A stretch of 5,098 nucleotides of DNA from Akkermansiaceae bacterium (lineage in GTDB: Bacteria; Verrucomicrobiota; Verrucomicrobiia; Verrucomicrobiales; Akkermansiaceae), in the NCBI GenBank assembly GCA_011524615.1, contig WTJZ01000215.1:1-5098 (forward strand), read 5' to 3'. Made by a program: the position numbers and the translations under genes. Each line of letters begins with the position of its first letter. The first letter of the stretch is position 1. A model generated the notes under the pieces. It was not told the origin of the DNA and did no database searches. It saw nothing but the letters and a program-made list of their open reading frames with translations. This document shows, piece by piece, positions 1-5,098 of the stretch.

Positions 1-1139
1 TGATTGAGGGCGTAGGTGCTTTCTCTGGCATCATCAATGATGAGGTCACGTGAGTTAATCTGACTCATAGATAAGAGGGAGATCAGCAAGATCGCGAGTA
101 GAGAGAGGCTGGTTACTGCTGCAAGCTTCCGGTGCCTCTTGAGGAATAAGAGACCTACTTTGAGCCAGGACTTTCTTTCCACACTGACGGTATATCCAGC
201 TAAATACCTTTCGACATCTGCTTTCAGGTCAGTCACGCACTGGTAACGTAATGCTGGATCGGTTTGCATGGCCGTGTCACAGATAGAGATGAGTGCGCTT
301 TGTCCTTTGTATAGAGGCTTGTGATTACGGTTCCATTCTCCCGCAAGGGTGTTGTTCATCGCGATCTCGTGCTGGCCTGGGAAGGGGGGAGTAGCAAAGA
401 GCGTGAAATACAGCAGCGCCCCTAGTGAGAAGATATCAGTGCGTTCATCTTTAGGTTGTGAGAGGGAAATTTGCTCGGGGGCCATGTAACCTGGGGTGCC
501 GCGTACTTTACCATAGAGCGTGTCAAAGGCGGAGAAGACGGTGTGAGAGACCTCTAGGTCTGCATCTTCATTGAGTTGTCGCCCGAGCCCCCAATCACAG
601 ACGACAAGTTCACCGAAGTGTTCGCATTGGATATTCTCTGGCTTTAGGTCGAGGTGGATGGTGTTATGAGCATGAGCATATGCGATCGCGTCGCAAATCC
701 TCATAAAGGCGGAGAGTCTTACTCTAATGTCGGTTTCTTCATTAACGAGGTGTCGATAGTCTCTGTTGGACTTGAGATCCATTGTGAAGAATGGCTTTTT
801 ACTCTCAGGGTTTACATTGACCTCATATATTTTAATAATATTCGGGTGATTCAGCTGAGAGACTAGCCAAGCCTCGTGAATAAATGCTTCGTAAAAAGAC
901 TCGTCTAATTGATCCTGGAGCTCTGCGTAGGCGACGAACCGCTGTGTACGTGAATCATATACTTGAGATACCTCCTTGAGGGCTCCCTTACCGATCAGCG
1001 TCTTATCCTGGTAAGGGGATTCATTTTCTAAGAGTTGGCTATAGCTAGGGCTCAGTTCCTCGTGGTCAAAGCTATCAGCCTCGGACATCGAGAAGATGTC
1101 CCTCATGGATTGTTCCCTTTGGTTAGGAATCTCGGGCAT
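1..1139 (-). CDS. Membrane-anchored Ser/Thr protein kinase (Hanks type, WNK-like lysine placement), 3' end cut by window
   Basis: The frame is open from ATG 1139-1137 to the left edge: 379 complete codons, with the C-terminus missing. It should phosphorylate Ser/Thr of partner proteins in the cytoplasm. Visible kinase landmarks are: Gly-rich loop GKGALK (50-55), alphaC glutamate E89 in HEA, catalytic loop HLDLKPEN (162-169, D164, K166, N169), DWG in place of DFG (182-184), GTPGYMAPE (214-222), D235 of DIFSLG and R298 near the end of the domain. The VAIK lysine is missing (VAYA, 69-72), while K55 replaces the third loop glycine, as in eukaryotic WNK kinases. HLD replaces HRD. An acidic, Ser-rich stretch of about 40 residues precedes the domain. 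A membrane segment at about 339-357 follows a basic KRHRK patch, so the kinase should face the cytoplasm and the unseen part the periplasm. It starts 3 nt after the sigma factor stop codon, with no good ribosome site, which suggests translational coupling. M12 and M18 are possible alternative starts. The kinase fold is certain; the substrate is unknown. Confidence 0.93.
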   Translation of the reverse strand, partial: MPEIPNQREQSMRDIFSMSEADSFDHEELSPSYSQLLENESPYQDKTLIGKGALKEVSQVYDSRTQRFVAYAELQDQLDESFYEAFIHEAWLVSQLNHPNIIKIYEVNVNPESKKPFFTMDLKSNRDYRHLVNEETDIRVRLSAFMRICDAIAYAHAHNTIHLDLKPENIQCEHFGELVVCDWGLGRQLNEDADLEVSHTVFSAFDTLYGKVRGTPGYMAPEQISLSQPKDERTDIFSLGALLYFTLFATPPFPGQHEIAMNNTLAGEWNRNHKPLYKGQSALISICDTAMQTDPALRYQCVTDLKADVERYLAGYTVSVERKSWLKVGLLFLKRHRKLAAVTSLSLLAILLISLLSMSQINSRDLIIDDARESTYALN

Positions 1140-1142
1140 ACT

Positions 1143-1739
1143 TTACGAGCCTGGTTCTAATTCCTTGAGGAGAGATTTGATCTCTATCACCATCGCTCTT
1201 TTGACACGTTGTTTAAGCTTATAGATACTATTTTCACCGACCCCTGTGCGCTGATGGATTTCGTTATTAGGCACACCCTGTAAGGAGAGCTCGAATACCG
1301 TAATGGCTTGACCTCGAAAGTTCCCTCTAATATTGTTCAGAGCTTGCTCAGTAAGGAAGTCTTGCCACTCGGCCGAGATGCGTTGGTCGAGCTCAGAGTC
1401 ATCACTGTTCATGAATTCGTATTCATGCTGGAATTTCTCACTCTTGCGCGCATTAGAGTTCAGCTTTCTGAAGTGTACTTTGACCGTATTGCGAATCACA
1501 CTCGAGAACCATGGTCTAAATCTCCCTTTAGTCTTATCAAACTTCTCTAGATTCTTAGTCAGGTTTAACATTACTTCTTGAGAGACATCACTGACGTCCT
1601 CTTCTCTGACCTGTAATTGGCGAAGTAGGTAATCGATAAATACTGAGTATCTCTCGATCAAGGTCACCCAAGCGGTTTCATCCTTTAAATCAAGAGCCCT
1701 CTCTAGGAGGGAGTAACTAGTCTTGTATTCATCGCTCAT
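1143..1739 (-). CDS. ECF-like RNA polymerase sigma-70 family sigma factor
   Basis: This 198-residue protein should direct core RNA polymerase to a specific promoter set. Region 2 spans about residues 23-92. It includes DVSDVSQEVMLNL (48-60), the equivalent of the usual DAEDLVQEVF core-binding helix, and GRFRPWFSSVIRNTVKVHFRK (72-92), the -10-recognition part. A hydrophilic, acidic linker (about 93-125) follows. Region 4 (about 133-187) carries a helix-turn-helix around GVPNNEIHQRTGVGENSIYKLKQRVK, which would read the -35 element. There is no region 1 or 3 and no C-terminal extension, so this is the two-domain ECF layout. The kinase gene begins 3 nt downstream and no anti-sigma or zinc-finger gene is adjacent, so the kinase is the likely regulator (inference). 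The ATG at 1739 is preceded by AT-rich sequence without a Shine-Dalgarno motif. A four-codon frame (ATG AAA CTG TCA TAA, 1757-1743) ends 3 nt before it. The sigma fold is certain; its regulon is unknown. Confidence 0.95.
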   Translation of the reverse strand: MSDEYKTSYSLLERALDLKDETAWVTLIERYSVFIDYLLRQLQVREEDVSDVSQEVMLNLTKNLEKFDKTKGRFRPWFSSVIRNTVKVHFRKLNSNARKSEKFQHEYEFMNSDDSELDQRISAEWQDFLTEQALNNIRGNFRGQAITVFELSLQGVPNNEIHQRTGVGENSIYKLKQRVKRAMVIEIKSLLKELEPGS

Positions 1740-1752
1740 TGTTTATGACAGT

Positions 1753-1782
1753 TTCATACTGAATTTTTTTGATCAAGTTCAA
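1753..1782 (-). promoter_or_regulatory. Possible promoter of the sigma-kinase operon
   Basis: On the minus strand TTGAAC (1782-1777) and TATGAA (1758-1753) are separated by 18 nt, a fair match to a housekeeping sigma-70 promoter. The start point would lie only about 7-9 nt before the sigma factor ATG, giving an almost leaderless mRNA. That fits the missing ribosome site but is also a reason for doubt. The spacer holds the palindrome TTGATCAA (1769-1776). This is pattern matching only; a promoter further upstream in the A-tract region is equally possible. Confidence 0.3.
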
Positions 1783-1916
1783 ATCCATTGCTTTATGTGT
1801 CTTATGAGTATTTTTTAGTTTTTTTGTTTGCGTGGACTGATTCTTTTTGTCGTATCCCTGCATCTTTTTTGTCGTTTTTGGTAGGGCTTGGCTTTAGCTT
1901 TTTTGCTCAGATTTTT
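1764..1916 (-). promoter_or_regulatory. A-tract-rich leader upstream of the sigma factor
   Basis: Eight runs of five to seven A occur here, all on the minus strand (plus-strand T runs at 1764-1770, 1811-1816, 1819-1825, 1844-1848, 1865-1870, 1875-1879, 1899-1904 and 1912-1916). Several neighbouring centres are near one or two helical turns apart, about 9, 10, 21 and 24 bp. Such DNA is often curved and can act as an UP-like element or as a binding site for nucleoid proteins. No open frame of note is present. The T runs do not follow a gene on the plus strand, so they are not a plus-strand terminator. The composition is observed; the regulatory role is inferred. Confidence 0.45.
1844..1875. repeat. 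Direct repeat TTTTTGTCGT, two copies 22 bp apart
   Basis: TTTTTGTCGT occurs at 1844-1853 and again at 1866-1875 (ACGACAAAAA on the minus strand), start to start 22 bp, close to two helical turns. It sits in the leader of the sigma-kinase operon and places both copies on the same face of the DNA, as expected for a tandem operator or activator site. Part of the match is a simple T run, so chance cannot be excluded. Confidence 0.35.
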
Positions 1917-1925
1917 GGAGAATCA

Positions 1926-1958
1926 AAAGAGCCATGACACTGGGCGCCATGGCTCTTT
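1926..1958 (-). terminator. Rho-independent terminator after the fumarase gene
   Basis: A perfect 11-bp inverted repeat, AAAGAGCCATG (1926-1936) with CATGGCTCTTT (1948-1958), encloses an 11-nt loop. On the minus strand the stem starts 40 nt after the fumarase stop codon and is followed by TTTT, then GATTCT. The A/T ends of the stem are symmetrical, so it could stop transcription in both directions, but no plus-strand gene precedes it. It separates the fumarase unit from the sigma-kinase unit. Confidence 0.8.
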
Positions 1959-1998
1959 AATGCTCTACTGAGCAGCTTAACTCGCTACTGATAGAGGG

Positions 1999-3642
1999 TT
2001 AGCAGATAGGGCAGTCGTTGATTTTAGCAAAGAAGTCGTTGCCCTTATTATCGACGAGGATGAAGGCTGGGAAGTTTTTCACTGTGATCTTCCAGACGGC
2101 TTCCATGCCTAGTTCTTCGTATTCGAGTACTTCGAGGGAGGTGATGTGGTCTTGGGCGAGGAGGGCTGCTGGTCCTCCAGCTGAGCCGAGGTAGAATCCT
2201 CCGTGCTTATGACATGCATCTGTGACTTGCTTAGAGCGGTTTCCTTTAGCAAGCATCACCATAGATCCTCCATGCTCCTGGAAGAGGTCGACGTAGCTAT
2301 CCATACGACCAGCGGTGGTCGGGCCAAATGATCCGGAGGCCATGCCTTCTGGAGTCTTAGCTGGACCTGCGTAGTAGACTGGGTGTTGCTTAAGATATTC
2401 AGGGAGGTCGCCTTCTTGCTCTAGTCTCTCCTTGAGCTTAGCGTGAGCGATGTCACGAGCTACGATGATCGTTCCACTCAGAGAGAGCGCTGTCGTAATA
2501 GGATATTTATCGAGTTGCTCTAAGATCTTGTCCATTCCTTGATCTAGGTCGATTTCAACTCCTTTGAACTTCCAGTCGCGGAACTTCTCTGGGATGAAGC
2601 GTCCAGGGTTAGCTTCTAGGGTCTCGAGGAAGATTCCGTCCTTGGTGATCTTAGCCTTTGCCTGACGGTCCGCTGAGCATGATACACCGAGTCCTACAGG
2701 GCATGATGCTCCGTGTCGAGGGAGACGGATGACTCGGACATCGAGTGCATAATATTTACCTCCGAACTGGGCTCCGATGCCGATTTCTCGTGCCCATTCG
2801 AGCACTTGCGCTTCTAGTTCTGTATCACGGAAGGCCTGACCATGTTCATTTCCTTCGGTAGGGAGTTCGTCGTAATAGCGGGTCGAAGCCATCTTGACCG
2901 TCTTGAGGTTGGCCTCTGCAGATGTTCCACCAACCACGAGCGCGAGGTGGTACGGAGGGCATGCGGCGGTACCGAGAGATTTCATCTTTTCGATACAGAA
3001 CTGCTTCATACGTTCAGGGTTCAGGAGAGCCTTAGTCTCTTGGTAGAGGAAGGTCTTGTTCGCTGATCCACCACCCTTGGCGACGAAGAGGAAGTCATAT
3101 GAGTTCCCACCTGTTGCGGTAATATCAATTTGGGCAGGGAGATTAGTACGTGAATTCGTCTCCTCGTACATACTGAGCGGGACGGTTTGAGAGTAACGTA
3201 GGTTTTCTTCTGTGTAGGTTTTATAGATACCGAGGGAGAGCGCTTCCTCGTCACCATTACCAGACCAGACATGTTGGCCCTTCTTGGCCATGATTGAAGC
3301 TGTTCCCGTATCTTGACAGAATGGGAGAATACCATTAGCGGCGATCTCGGCATTCTTGAGTAGCATGAGCGCGATCATACGATCATTGTCGGTCGCTTCT
3401 GGATCATCAAGGATGGCAGCCACTTGTTCCAGGTGAGAAGAGCGGAGGGTGAAGTTGATGGCCTTGGTAGCCTCATTTGCGAGAAAAGTTAGGCCTGCAG
3501 GATCGACCTTAAGAATAGTTTGAGGCTCTCCATCGACCGTCACTTCTACTTCCTTGACGAAGTCGGTTGTGAGATGGGTGTATTCAGTCTTATCTTCTCC
3601 CAGAGGGTAAGGCTTTTGGTAATAGAACGGTTTAGACGACAT
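1999..3642 (-). CDS. fumA: Fumarate hydratase class I (4Fe-4S, oxygen-sensitive fumarase)
   Basis: It catalyses the reversible hydration of fumarate to (S)-malate in the cytoplasmic TCA cycle. From ATG 3642 the protein has 547 residues, close to the 548 of E. coli FumA, and it is collinear with that family along its length. The three cluster-binding cysteines are present: C109 in FCQDTGT, C228 in ACPPYH and C322 in GVSCSADR. Other family blocks are KGGGSANKT (190-198), PTEGNEHGQAFRD, RVIRLPRHGASCPVG, GTIIVARDIAHAKLKER, PVYYAGPAKTPEG, GPTTAGRMDSY and GGFYLGSAGGPAA. The protein ends in CPIC, echoing a CxxC pair near the end of the E. coli enzyme. An in-frame GTG at 3651 would add three residues; ATG 3642 was chosen because its MSSKPF start aligns with the E. 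coli MSNKPF start. Neither start has a clear ribosome site. It has its own terminator and so looks monocistronic. FumA and FumB cannot be told apart here; the symbol means the class. Confidence 0.98.
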   Translation of the reverse strand: MSSKPFYYQKPYPLGEDKTEYTHLTTDFVKEVEVTVDGEPQTILKVDPAGLTFLANEATKAINFTLRSSHLEQVAAILDDPEATDNDRMIALMLLKNAEIAANGILPFCQDTGTASIMAKKGQHVWSGNGDEEALSLGIYKTYTEENLRYSQTVPLSMYEETNSRTNLPAQIDITATGGNSYDFLFVAKGGGSANKTFLYQETKALLNPERMKQFCIEKMKSLGTAACPPYHLALVVGGTSAEANLKTVKMASTRYYDELPTEGNEHGQAFRDTELEAQVLEWAREIGIGAQFGGKYYALDVRVIRLPRHGASCPVGLGVSCSADRQAKAKITKDGIFLETLEANPGRFIPEKFRDWKFKGVEIDLDQGMDKILEQLDKYPITTALSLSGTIIVARDIAHAKLKERLEQEGDLPEYLKQHPVYYAGPAKTPEGMASGSFGPTTAGRMDSYVDLFQEHGGSMVMLAKGNRSKQVTDACHKHGGFYLGSAGGPAALLAQDHITSLEVLEYEELGMEAVWKITVKNFPAFILVDNKGNDFFAKINDCPIC

Positions 3643-3660
3643 TACCAACACGCTAGTGGT

Positions 3661-3668
3661 TATTTATA
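3661..3668 (-). promoter_or_regulatory. Possible -10 element of the fumarase gene
   Basis: TATAAATA on the minus strand, 18 nt before the fumarase ATG at 3642, is a good -10 match. No convincing -35 hexamer stands 16-18 nt further upstream. The implied leader is short, about 10-14 nt, as for the sigma factor. The call rests on the -10 alone. Confidence 0.3.
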
Positions 3669-3842
3669 AAAATCCAAGAGAAGAAATGATTATTGTGCTT
3701 CATATTCAGCGCACATCATCGGGAAGACTTACAGGTGAGGGTTAACGATGGCTGGGCATGATCTATGTTGGCCCATGCTCCTCGTACTAGGTCACCTTCA
3801 TAGATATGCTCTATCCTATCTAAAAAGAGAGGATGAGTGGTA
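3669..3842. other. Intergenic region between the DUF2141 gene and the fumarase
   Basis: No gene was found here. Only weak inverted repeats are visible, for example TGGGC/GCCCA across a 13-nt loop near 3753-3775 and ATAGA/TCTAT at 3800-3814. Neither is followed by a convincing T run, so no terminator is called for the pseudopilin-DUF2141 unit. Read-through into the fumarase gene is possible. Confidence 0.5.
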
Positions 3843-4199
3843 TTAGTCGAAAATGTATTTGAGCTGAGCGGTGTGAGAACGGCCTACTTTAATATATGCG
3901 TTCTTGAATTTAGGGCGTCCACGTCCGTTCCAATTGGAGACTGTGACGCCACTCTTGGGGATGCCTAAGAAGTTTTTCTCGATGCGTCCTCTGTTCTTCT
4001 CATCGTGGAAGAAGCAAAATGCGGCATGGCTAGAGGGAATCTGGAAGGTGAGCACCACAGAGCCTGCGACGGCTCTGGTTTCTGCCTCCGCTATGGCGAG
4101 ACTACGTTCCTCAGGGAAGCCTCGTTCCTTATCAAAGGCGAGGCCTCTGACCATGCCTCTAGCATTGCGCACACCTGTGATCGTGAAGGAGACTTGCAT
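3843..4199 (-). CDS. DUF2141 family protein without signal peptide
   Basis: This is a 118-residue protein of unknown function. The family signature is clear in the second half: FFHDEKNRGRIEKNFLGIPKSGVTVSNWNGRG (about 63-94), then PKFKNAYIKV, matching the usual HDENxNGKLDTNxxGIPKEGYGFSN pattern. The first half, ITGVRNARGMVRGLAFD and GFPE, fits the opening strands of the same beta-rich domain. Family members usually begin with a signal peptide and are exported. Here the domain starts within a few residues of the ATG and no signal peptide can be added, because the in-frame codon 8 before the ATG is the TAA of the pseudopilin gene. The acidic Asp/Asn residues of the HDENxNGKLD stretch are partly replaced by Lys and Arg, and the protein looks basic. 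It lies 21 nt after the pseudopilin with a pyrimidine-rich, Shine-Dalgarno-free gap, so translational coupling is likely. The family call is firm; role and location are open. Confidence 0.85.
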   Translation of the reverse strand: MQVSFTITGVRNARGMVRGLAFDKERGFPEERSLAIAEAETRAVAGSVVLTFQIPSSHAAFCFFHDEKNRGRIEKNFLGIPKSGVTVSNWNGRGRPKFKNAYIKVGRSHTAQLKYIFD

Positions 4200-4220
4200 A
4201 GCGGGAGATAGAGCTAGTGA

Positions 4221-4808
4221 TTAGAGCGACTTCCAGGTGTAGACGTCGTCTGCATTACCAGGAGTGAGGTCTAATCCTGGAGAGTACACGAGGACCTTCG
4301 CACGGATCGCGGTACCTTCGTTTGTATAGCCAGTAGGGACAGTGATCGAACCGTCATAATCATAATCGAAGAGAATATATAATGGGTTCCCGAATCCATC
4401 GACGATGCCGGAGAAGTCAACTCCTGAATACGTGAATCCATTTTTATTCTGCTTAGCGTTCTGCAGAGGGAGGAAGTCGACTGCACGGTAGTTAATGTTT
4501 GCGTTCTTACCTGTGAGTTCTTCACAAAGTACCTGAGCATCAGCAGAGGTGGTGTCTAGGGGGATTGATTCCCCAGCCCAAGCGGTAGCCGCTTTTTCGA
4601 CAGGTGGCGGGAAGCTGCCGTATTTGATATGATATTGTTCGATAGCGCTTTCAAGAGCATATGCGATGGCTTCGCTCTGCTTCTTCTTAGCACCACGTGA
4701 TGCGCCGCTAAAGGCTGCGACGGAGGCCGTTGCGAGTGCTGCAATGATCGCGATAACAACAAGAAGTTCTACAAGGGTGAAACCTGATTTAAGGGCATTA
4801 TTTTTCAT
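4221..4808 (-). CDS. Type II secretion/type IV pilus-like pseudopilin (T2SG/GspG-like)
   Basis: This 195-residue class III prepilin should be cleaved and N-methylated by prepilin peptidase and assembled in the inner membrane into a pseudopilus. The leader is eight residues plus G9, with cleavage expected in KSG|FTLVELLVVIAII between G9 and F10. Glu at mature position 5 (E14) is present. The hydrophobic helix covers about 10-34, followed by a polar helix (about 38-62). The C-terminal part has DGFGNPLYILFDYDYDG (137-153) and SPGLDLTPGNADDVYTW (176-192), resembling the GNP...DG and C-terminal Asp-rich calcium-site region of GspG. The middle (about 65-135) looks like an insertion relative to the roughly 145-residue GspG. 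No other secretion genes are in view. PVC bacteria carry many stand-alone pseudopilins of this kind, so it need not be the major pseudopilin. ATG 4808 is preceded by a CTCTCTC run, not a ribosome site. Confidence 0.93.
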   Translation of the reverse strand: MKNNALKSGFTLVELLVVIAIIAALATASVAAFSGASRGAKKKQSEAIAYALESAIEQYHIKYGSFPPPVEKAATAWAGESIPLDTTSADAQVLCEELTGKNANINYRAVDFLPLQNAKQNKNGFTYSGVDFSGIVDGFGNPLYILFDYDYDGSITVPTGYTNEGTAIRAKVLVYSPGLDLTPGNADDVYTWKSL

Positions 4809-4955
4809 GAGAGAGAGTATTGGTAATGTTGATGACGAACAGGCTAAGTGTGTAATGCAACAATTCCAAGGATAATTATGAAAATAGAGGGTGGAAAATT
4901 TGAGGGTTAATCTTGGTGTAAAAGTCTTGATGAATCAGAGGAATCTACCTACGAG
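4809..4955. promoter_or_regulatory. Probable divergent promoter region
   Basis: This 147-bp AT-rich spacer lies between the pseudopilin start and the start of a rightward frame. The palindrome ATAATTAT (4872-4879) gives GATAAT on the plus strand and CATAAT on the minus strand, both reasonable -10 elements. No good -35 box could be fixed for either direction. The plus strand has AGAGGA at 4937-4942, 13 nt before ATG 4956, rather far for a ribosome site. The assignment depends on the rightward gene being real. Confidence 0.35.
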
Positions 4956-5098
4956 ATGGATTCCCCCTCTAATTGTATGCAGCCTGTACTTAACTTCCGT
5001 GACAAAGGATTCCGAGAGAATCCTCATGGTGTGTATACTGGGTTGCGTCGTGAGAGTAGCTGGGCAAAGGTAGATGGAGTAGAGGCTACCCTAGTCCT
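4956..5098 (+). CDS. Unknown protein, N-terminal fragment running off the window
   Basis: From ATG 4956 a frame stays open to the right edge: 47 complete codons beginning MDSPSNCMQPVLNFRDKG and continuing through GLRRESSWAKVDGVEATLV. The residue mix is varied and protein-like, and the codons resemble those of the fumarase. I do not recognise a family, signal peptide or membrane segment. ATG 4977 is an alternative start. The in-frame stop upstream is at 4908-4910. The competing reading is a minus-strand gene tail ending at TGA 5026-5024, directly followed by a hairpin; its translation is Ser/Thr/Arg/Pro-rich and looks like an antisense shadow. The start of a rightward gene is preferred, with modest confidence. 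Confidence 0.5.
   Translation, partial: MDSPSNCMQPVLNFRDKGFRENPHGVYTGLRRESSWAKVDGVEATLV
5006..5024. repeat. Inverted repeat AGGATTC/GAATCCT
   Basis: This is a perfect 7-bp stem with a 5-nt loop (CGAGA). On the minus strand it begins at the last base of a TGA (5026-5024) and is followed by TTTG, so it could be a weak terminator for a leftward gene entering from the right. If the rightward frame is real, it lies inside that coding sequence and is probably incidental. Confidence 0.3.

Noticed and set aside
654..866. A 70-codon plus-strand open frame
   Set aside because: It is antisense to the core of the kinase domain, where conserved motifs are on the minus strand.
50..1139. Reading the kinase as an inactive pseudokinase because VAIK is lost
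   Set aside because: All other catalytic residues are kept and a lysine stands at the WNK position in the Gly-rich loop, so an active enzyme is more likely.
1308..1581. Two overlapping plus-strand open frames
   Set aside because: Both are antisense to the sigma factor gene, which is well supported.
1743..1757. Four-codon leader frame (MKLS) before the sigma factor
   Set aside because: It ends 3 nt before the sigma start and might couple translation, but so short a frame in AT-rich DNA is expected by chance and it overlaps the possible -10 element.
3021..3353. A 110-codon open frame on the minus strand
   Set aside because: It lies wholly inside the fumarase gene in another frame, and its translation is rich in Ser, Arg and Lys with no domain.
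3904..4224. A 106-codon open frame on the plus strand
   Set aside because: It is antisense to the DUF2141 gene, whose family signature is clear on the opposite strand.
4271..4540. An 89-codon open frame on the minus strand
   Set aside because: It overlaps the pseudopilin gene in a different frame and has low-complexity Ser/Thr/Arg content.
4891..5073. A 60-codon closed plus-strand frame
   Set aside because: It is in a different frame from the longer edge-open reading frame, has a hydrophobic Leu/Val/Cys-rich translation without a recognisable motif, and has no supporting ribosome site.
5024..5098. Tail of a leftward gene ending at TGA 5026-5024 before a hairpin
   Set aside because: Only 24 codons are visible, with Ser/Thr/Arg/Pro-rich content typical of an antisense shadow. 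The rightward frame looks more like protein, though the matter is not settled.

Overview
The window looks like a stretch of chromosome from a Gram-negative bacterium of the PVC group, most likely a verrucomicrobial lineage. The grounds are the mix of genes: an ECF-like sigma factor next to a transmembrane Hanks-type Ser/Thr kinase, a T2SG-like pseudopilin of the FTLVELLVVIAII type, a DUF2141 protein and an E. coli FumA/FumB-type fumarase. None of the five minus-strand start codons has a clear Shine-Dalgarno sequence. The placement is an inference; no rRNA or other phylogenetic marker is present.

Layout. Five of the six genes read on the minus strand, so the biological order runs from the right end to the left. 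At the far right (4956-5098) a plus-strand reading frame of unknown function starts and runs off the window. It is divergent from a minus-strand pair at 4808-3843, a type II secretion-like pseudopilin followed by a small DUF2141 protein. After a 200-bp gap without a gene comes a single-gene unit, a class I (4Fe-4S) fumarate hydratase, closed by a clear hairpin terminator at 1926-1958. Next is a strikingly A-tract-rich leader (1764-1916), then a two-gene signalling unit: an ECF-like sigma factor and, 3 nt after its stop codon, a membrane-anchored protein kinase. The kinase runs off the left end, so its extracytoplasmic half is not seen.

How the genes work together. The sigma factor and kinase are almost certainly co-transcribed. 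No anti-sigma gene lies next to them, so the kinase is the natural candidate to control the sigma factor. The kinase has lost the canonical ATP-binding lysine of the VAIK motif (VAYA here) but carries a lysine in place of the third glycine of the Gly-rich loop. That is the same rearrangement that defines the eukaryotic WNK ('with no lysine') kinases, and it is the most interesting feature of the window. The fumarase is a housekeeping TCA-cycle enzyme with no evident link to its neighbours. The pseudopilin and DUF2141 genes lie in the same reading frame, separated only by one TAA and seven codons.

No tRNA, rRNA, CRISPR array, insertion sequence or integrase was recognised.
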